Source: Thioalkalivibrio sp. (lineage in GTDB: Bacteria; Pseudomonadota; Gammaproteobacteria; Ectothiorhodospirales; Ectothiorhodospiraceae). Taken from it: a stretch of 8,216 bases of DNA. Under the pieces are notes generated by a model. That model did no database searches. It was not told where the DNA came from and saw only the letters and a program-made list of their open reading frames with translations. The stretch covers positions 1-8,216 of the forward strand of contig SKOF01000251.1 of the NCBI GenBank assembly GCA_007120155.1. Direction: 5' to 3'. Made by a program: the position numbers and the translations under genes. Of the stretch, positions 6,518 through 8,216 are shown in pieces; position 1 is the first letter of the stretch; each line of letters begins with the position of its first letter.

Positions 6518-8216
6518 ATGTGTGGAATTGTCGGAGCCATCGCTGAGCGCAATGTCGTACCCGTCCTGATGGAGGGGCTGCGCCGGCTGGAATATCGCGG
6601 CTACGACTCCGCCGGCATCGCCGTGCGTGAGGACGGCGGACGCATCCAGCGCATCCGCTCCGTCGGCAAGGTCAGCGAGTTGCAGGCGCGCCTCGACGCC
6701 GAGCCCCTCACCGGCCACCTCGGCATCGCCCACACCCGCTGGGCCACCCACGGCATCCCCGCCGAGCGCAACGCCCATCCCCACATGAGCGGCGAGCGCG
6801 TGGCCATCGTGCACAACGGCATCATCGAAAACCACGCCGAGCTGCGCGCGGAACTGAGCGCCGCCGGATATCCCTTCTCCTCCGAGACCGACACCGAGGT
6901 CATCGCCCACCTGCTCGACCGGTGCCTGAACGAGACCGGCGATCTGCTCGCCGCCGTGCAACTGGCCGTCAGGAAGATGGTGGGCGCCTACGCGCTCGCG
7001 GTCGCGAGCCCCGACGAACCCGACCGTCTCATCGTCGCGCGCCTGGGCAGCCCGCTGGTGATCGGCGTGGGCGTGGGAGAGAACTTCGTTGCCTCCGACG
7101 TGTTCGCCCTGCTGCCGGTCACCCAGCGATTCGCCTTCCTGGAGGAAGGCGACATCGCCGAGATCCGCAGGGACTCGGTGCGCGTCTTCGACACCGACGG
7201 CAGCCCGGCCGAACGGCCGCTCAGCGAATCCACGCTCACGGCGGCTACCGCCGAAAAGGGCCCCTATCGCCACTACATGCTCAAGGAGATCTTCGAGCAG
7301 CCCGGTGTGATCGCCGAGACCCTGGAGGGGCGCATCCACCAGGGCCGGCTGCTGGAGGAAAGTTTCGGCTTTGAAGCCACGCGGCTTCTGGCTGCCGCGA
7401 AAGGCGTGCACATCATCGCCTGCGGCACCAGTTTCCACGCCGGCCTTGTCGCGCGCTACTGGCTGGAGGAGGTGGGCGTGCCGTGCAGCGTGGAGGTGGC
7501 CAGCGAGTTTCGCTACCGAAAGGTGGTGGTCCCGACCGACACGCTGTTCGTCACCATCTCCCAGTCCGGCGAGACCGCCGACACCCTCGCGGCCCTGCGC
7601 GCCTCGAAGAAGATGGGTTACCTGGGGAGCCTGTGCATCTGCAACGTGCCGGAAAGCTCACTGGTGCGCGAATCCGACGTGGCAGTGATGACCCGCGCCG
7701 GCCCCGAGATCGGCGTCGCCTCCACCAAGGCATTCACCACCCAGCTCGTCGCCCTGCGCCTGCTCACCCTCGCGCTCGCGCGGCGCCGCGGCATGGACCG
7801 CGACCGGGAGAAGGAACTGGTGGAGGAGCTGGAATCCCTGCCCCGCCAGATGGAAGTGGCGCTCTCATTGAGCGAACCCATCGAGCAGATGGCCAACGAA
7901 TTCGCCGAGAAGACTCACGCCCTGTTCCTCGGCCGCGGCAGCTTCTACCCCGTGGCCATGGAGGGCGCGCTCAAACTCAAGGAGATCTCCTACATCCACG
8001 CCGAGGCCTACCCGGCCGGCGAACTCAAGCATGGCCCGCTCGCCCTGGTGGACGCCGATATGCCCGTCATCTGCGCCCTGCCCGACGACCCGCTGCTGGA
8101 GAAGGTGCTCTCCAACCTCCAGGAAGTCCGCGCCCGCGGCGGCCAGCTGTGCCTGTTCAGCGACGACCGCATCCGCATCGACCTGGACCACTACCACAGC
8201 CTCACCCTGGCCGACA
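6518..8216 (+). CDS. glmS: glutamine--fructose-6-phosphate aminotransferase (isomerizing), 3' end outside window
   Basis: GlmS makes glucosamine-6-phosphate from fructose-6-phosphate and glutamine (EC 2.6.1.16), the entry step of the UDP-GlcNAc pathway completed by GlmU. The N-terminal glutaminase (about 2-220) begins MCGIVGAI; Cys2, exposed after Met removal, is the nucleophile, so the ATG at 6518 is certain. HTRWATHG, HNGIIEN and ETDTEV follow. The isomerase part holds two SIS domains, with ACGTSFHAG and SQSGETADT in the first and LGRGSFYPVAMEGALKLKE in the second. E488 and H504 (numbering without Met) match E. coli exactly. 566 codons are present of about 609, so only the C terminus is cut by the window edge. 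In-frame TGA at 6497-6499 blocks any upstream extension. There is no recognisable Shine-Dalgarno sequence: the 17 bases before ATG are TCCGGACCCTAACCCCC. Confidence 0.97.
   Translation, partial: MCGIVGAIAERNVVPVLMEGLRRLEYRGYDSAGIAVREDGGRIQRIRSVGKVSELQARLDAEPLTGHLGIAHTRWATHGIPAERNAHPHMSGERVAIVHNGIIENHAELRAELSAAGYPFSSETDTEVIAHLLDRCLNETGDLLAAVQLAVRKMVGAYALAVASPDEPDRLIVARLGSPLVIGVGVGENFVASDVFALLPVTQRFAFLEEGDIAEIRRDSVRVFDTDGSPAERPLSESTLTAATAEKGPYRHYMLKEIFEQPGVIAETLEGRIHQGRLLEESFGFEATRLLAAAKGVHIIACGTSFHAGLVARYWLEEVGVPCSVEVASEFRYRKVVVPTDTLFVTISQSGETADTLAALRASKKMGYLGSLCICNVPESSLVRESDVAVMTRAGPEIGVASTKAFTTQLVALRLLTLALARRRGMDRDREKELVEELESLPRQMEVALSLSEPIEQMANEFAEKTHALFLGRGSFYPVAMEGALKLKEISYIHAEAYPAGELKHGPLALVDADMPVICALPDDPLLEKVLSNLQEVRARGGQLCLFSDDRIRIDLDHYHSLTLAD

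Noticed and set aside
6148..6552. 134-codon minus-strand reading frame across the glmU-glmS spacer
   Set aside because: It overlaps glmU and glmS ends and translates the CACAGAG module and the heptamer repeat (CHRGHRGHRE and SKFKVQ peptides), a familiar annotation artefact.

Overview
The window is a high-GC (roughly two-thirds G+C by eye) chromosomal segment whose proteins match the gammaproteobacterial types of their families closely. The gene order atpH-atpA-atpG-atpD-atpC-glmU-glmS is the one known from Escherichia coli. AtpC begins MAMTFHV, close to the enterobacterial start, and catalytic residues of AtpA and GlmS fall at exactly the E. coli numbers. The base composition and the abundant interspersed repeats point away from enterics, perhaps to Chromatiales/Ectothiorhodospiraceae-like bacteria. 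That placement is inference only.

Layout. Positions 1-48 hold the last codons of atpH. Positions 62-4341 hold atpA, atpG, atpD and atpC, all on the + strand with gaps of 11-46 bases; these are the F1 part of the H+/Na+-type F1Fo ATP synthase operon. Positions 4342-4907 are a non-coding spacer dominated by about two and a half tandem copies of a composite repeat. Positions 4908-6287 are glmU. Positions 6288-6517 are a second repeat-rich spacer, and glmS runs from 6518 off the right edge, lacking about 43 C-terminal codons. GlmS makes glucosamine-6-phosphate and GlmU makes UDP-GlcNAc, the precursor of peptidoglycan and lipopolysaccharide. The phosphoglucosamine mutase GlmM, which acts between them, is not in the window.

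The genes themselves are ordinary, intact housekeeping genes, and I found no defence system, mobile gene cargo or novel protein. What deserves attention is in the two spacers. (1) Five hairpins in alternating orientation lie downstream of atpC, each with a GTAG head, and are linked by 9-bp CACAGAG-type tandem repeats; this resembles a BIME/REPIN array. (2) A single hairpin between glmU and glmS closely resembles the E. coli REP element, including its internal mismatch. (3) The two hairpin families differ in stem sequence but share one architecture. (4) The same CACAGAG module occurs in both spacers and forms a long inverted repeat enclosing the REP in the glmS leader. (5) glmS has no visible Shine-Dalgarno sequence and is preceded by a heptamer tandem repeat.
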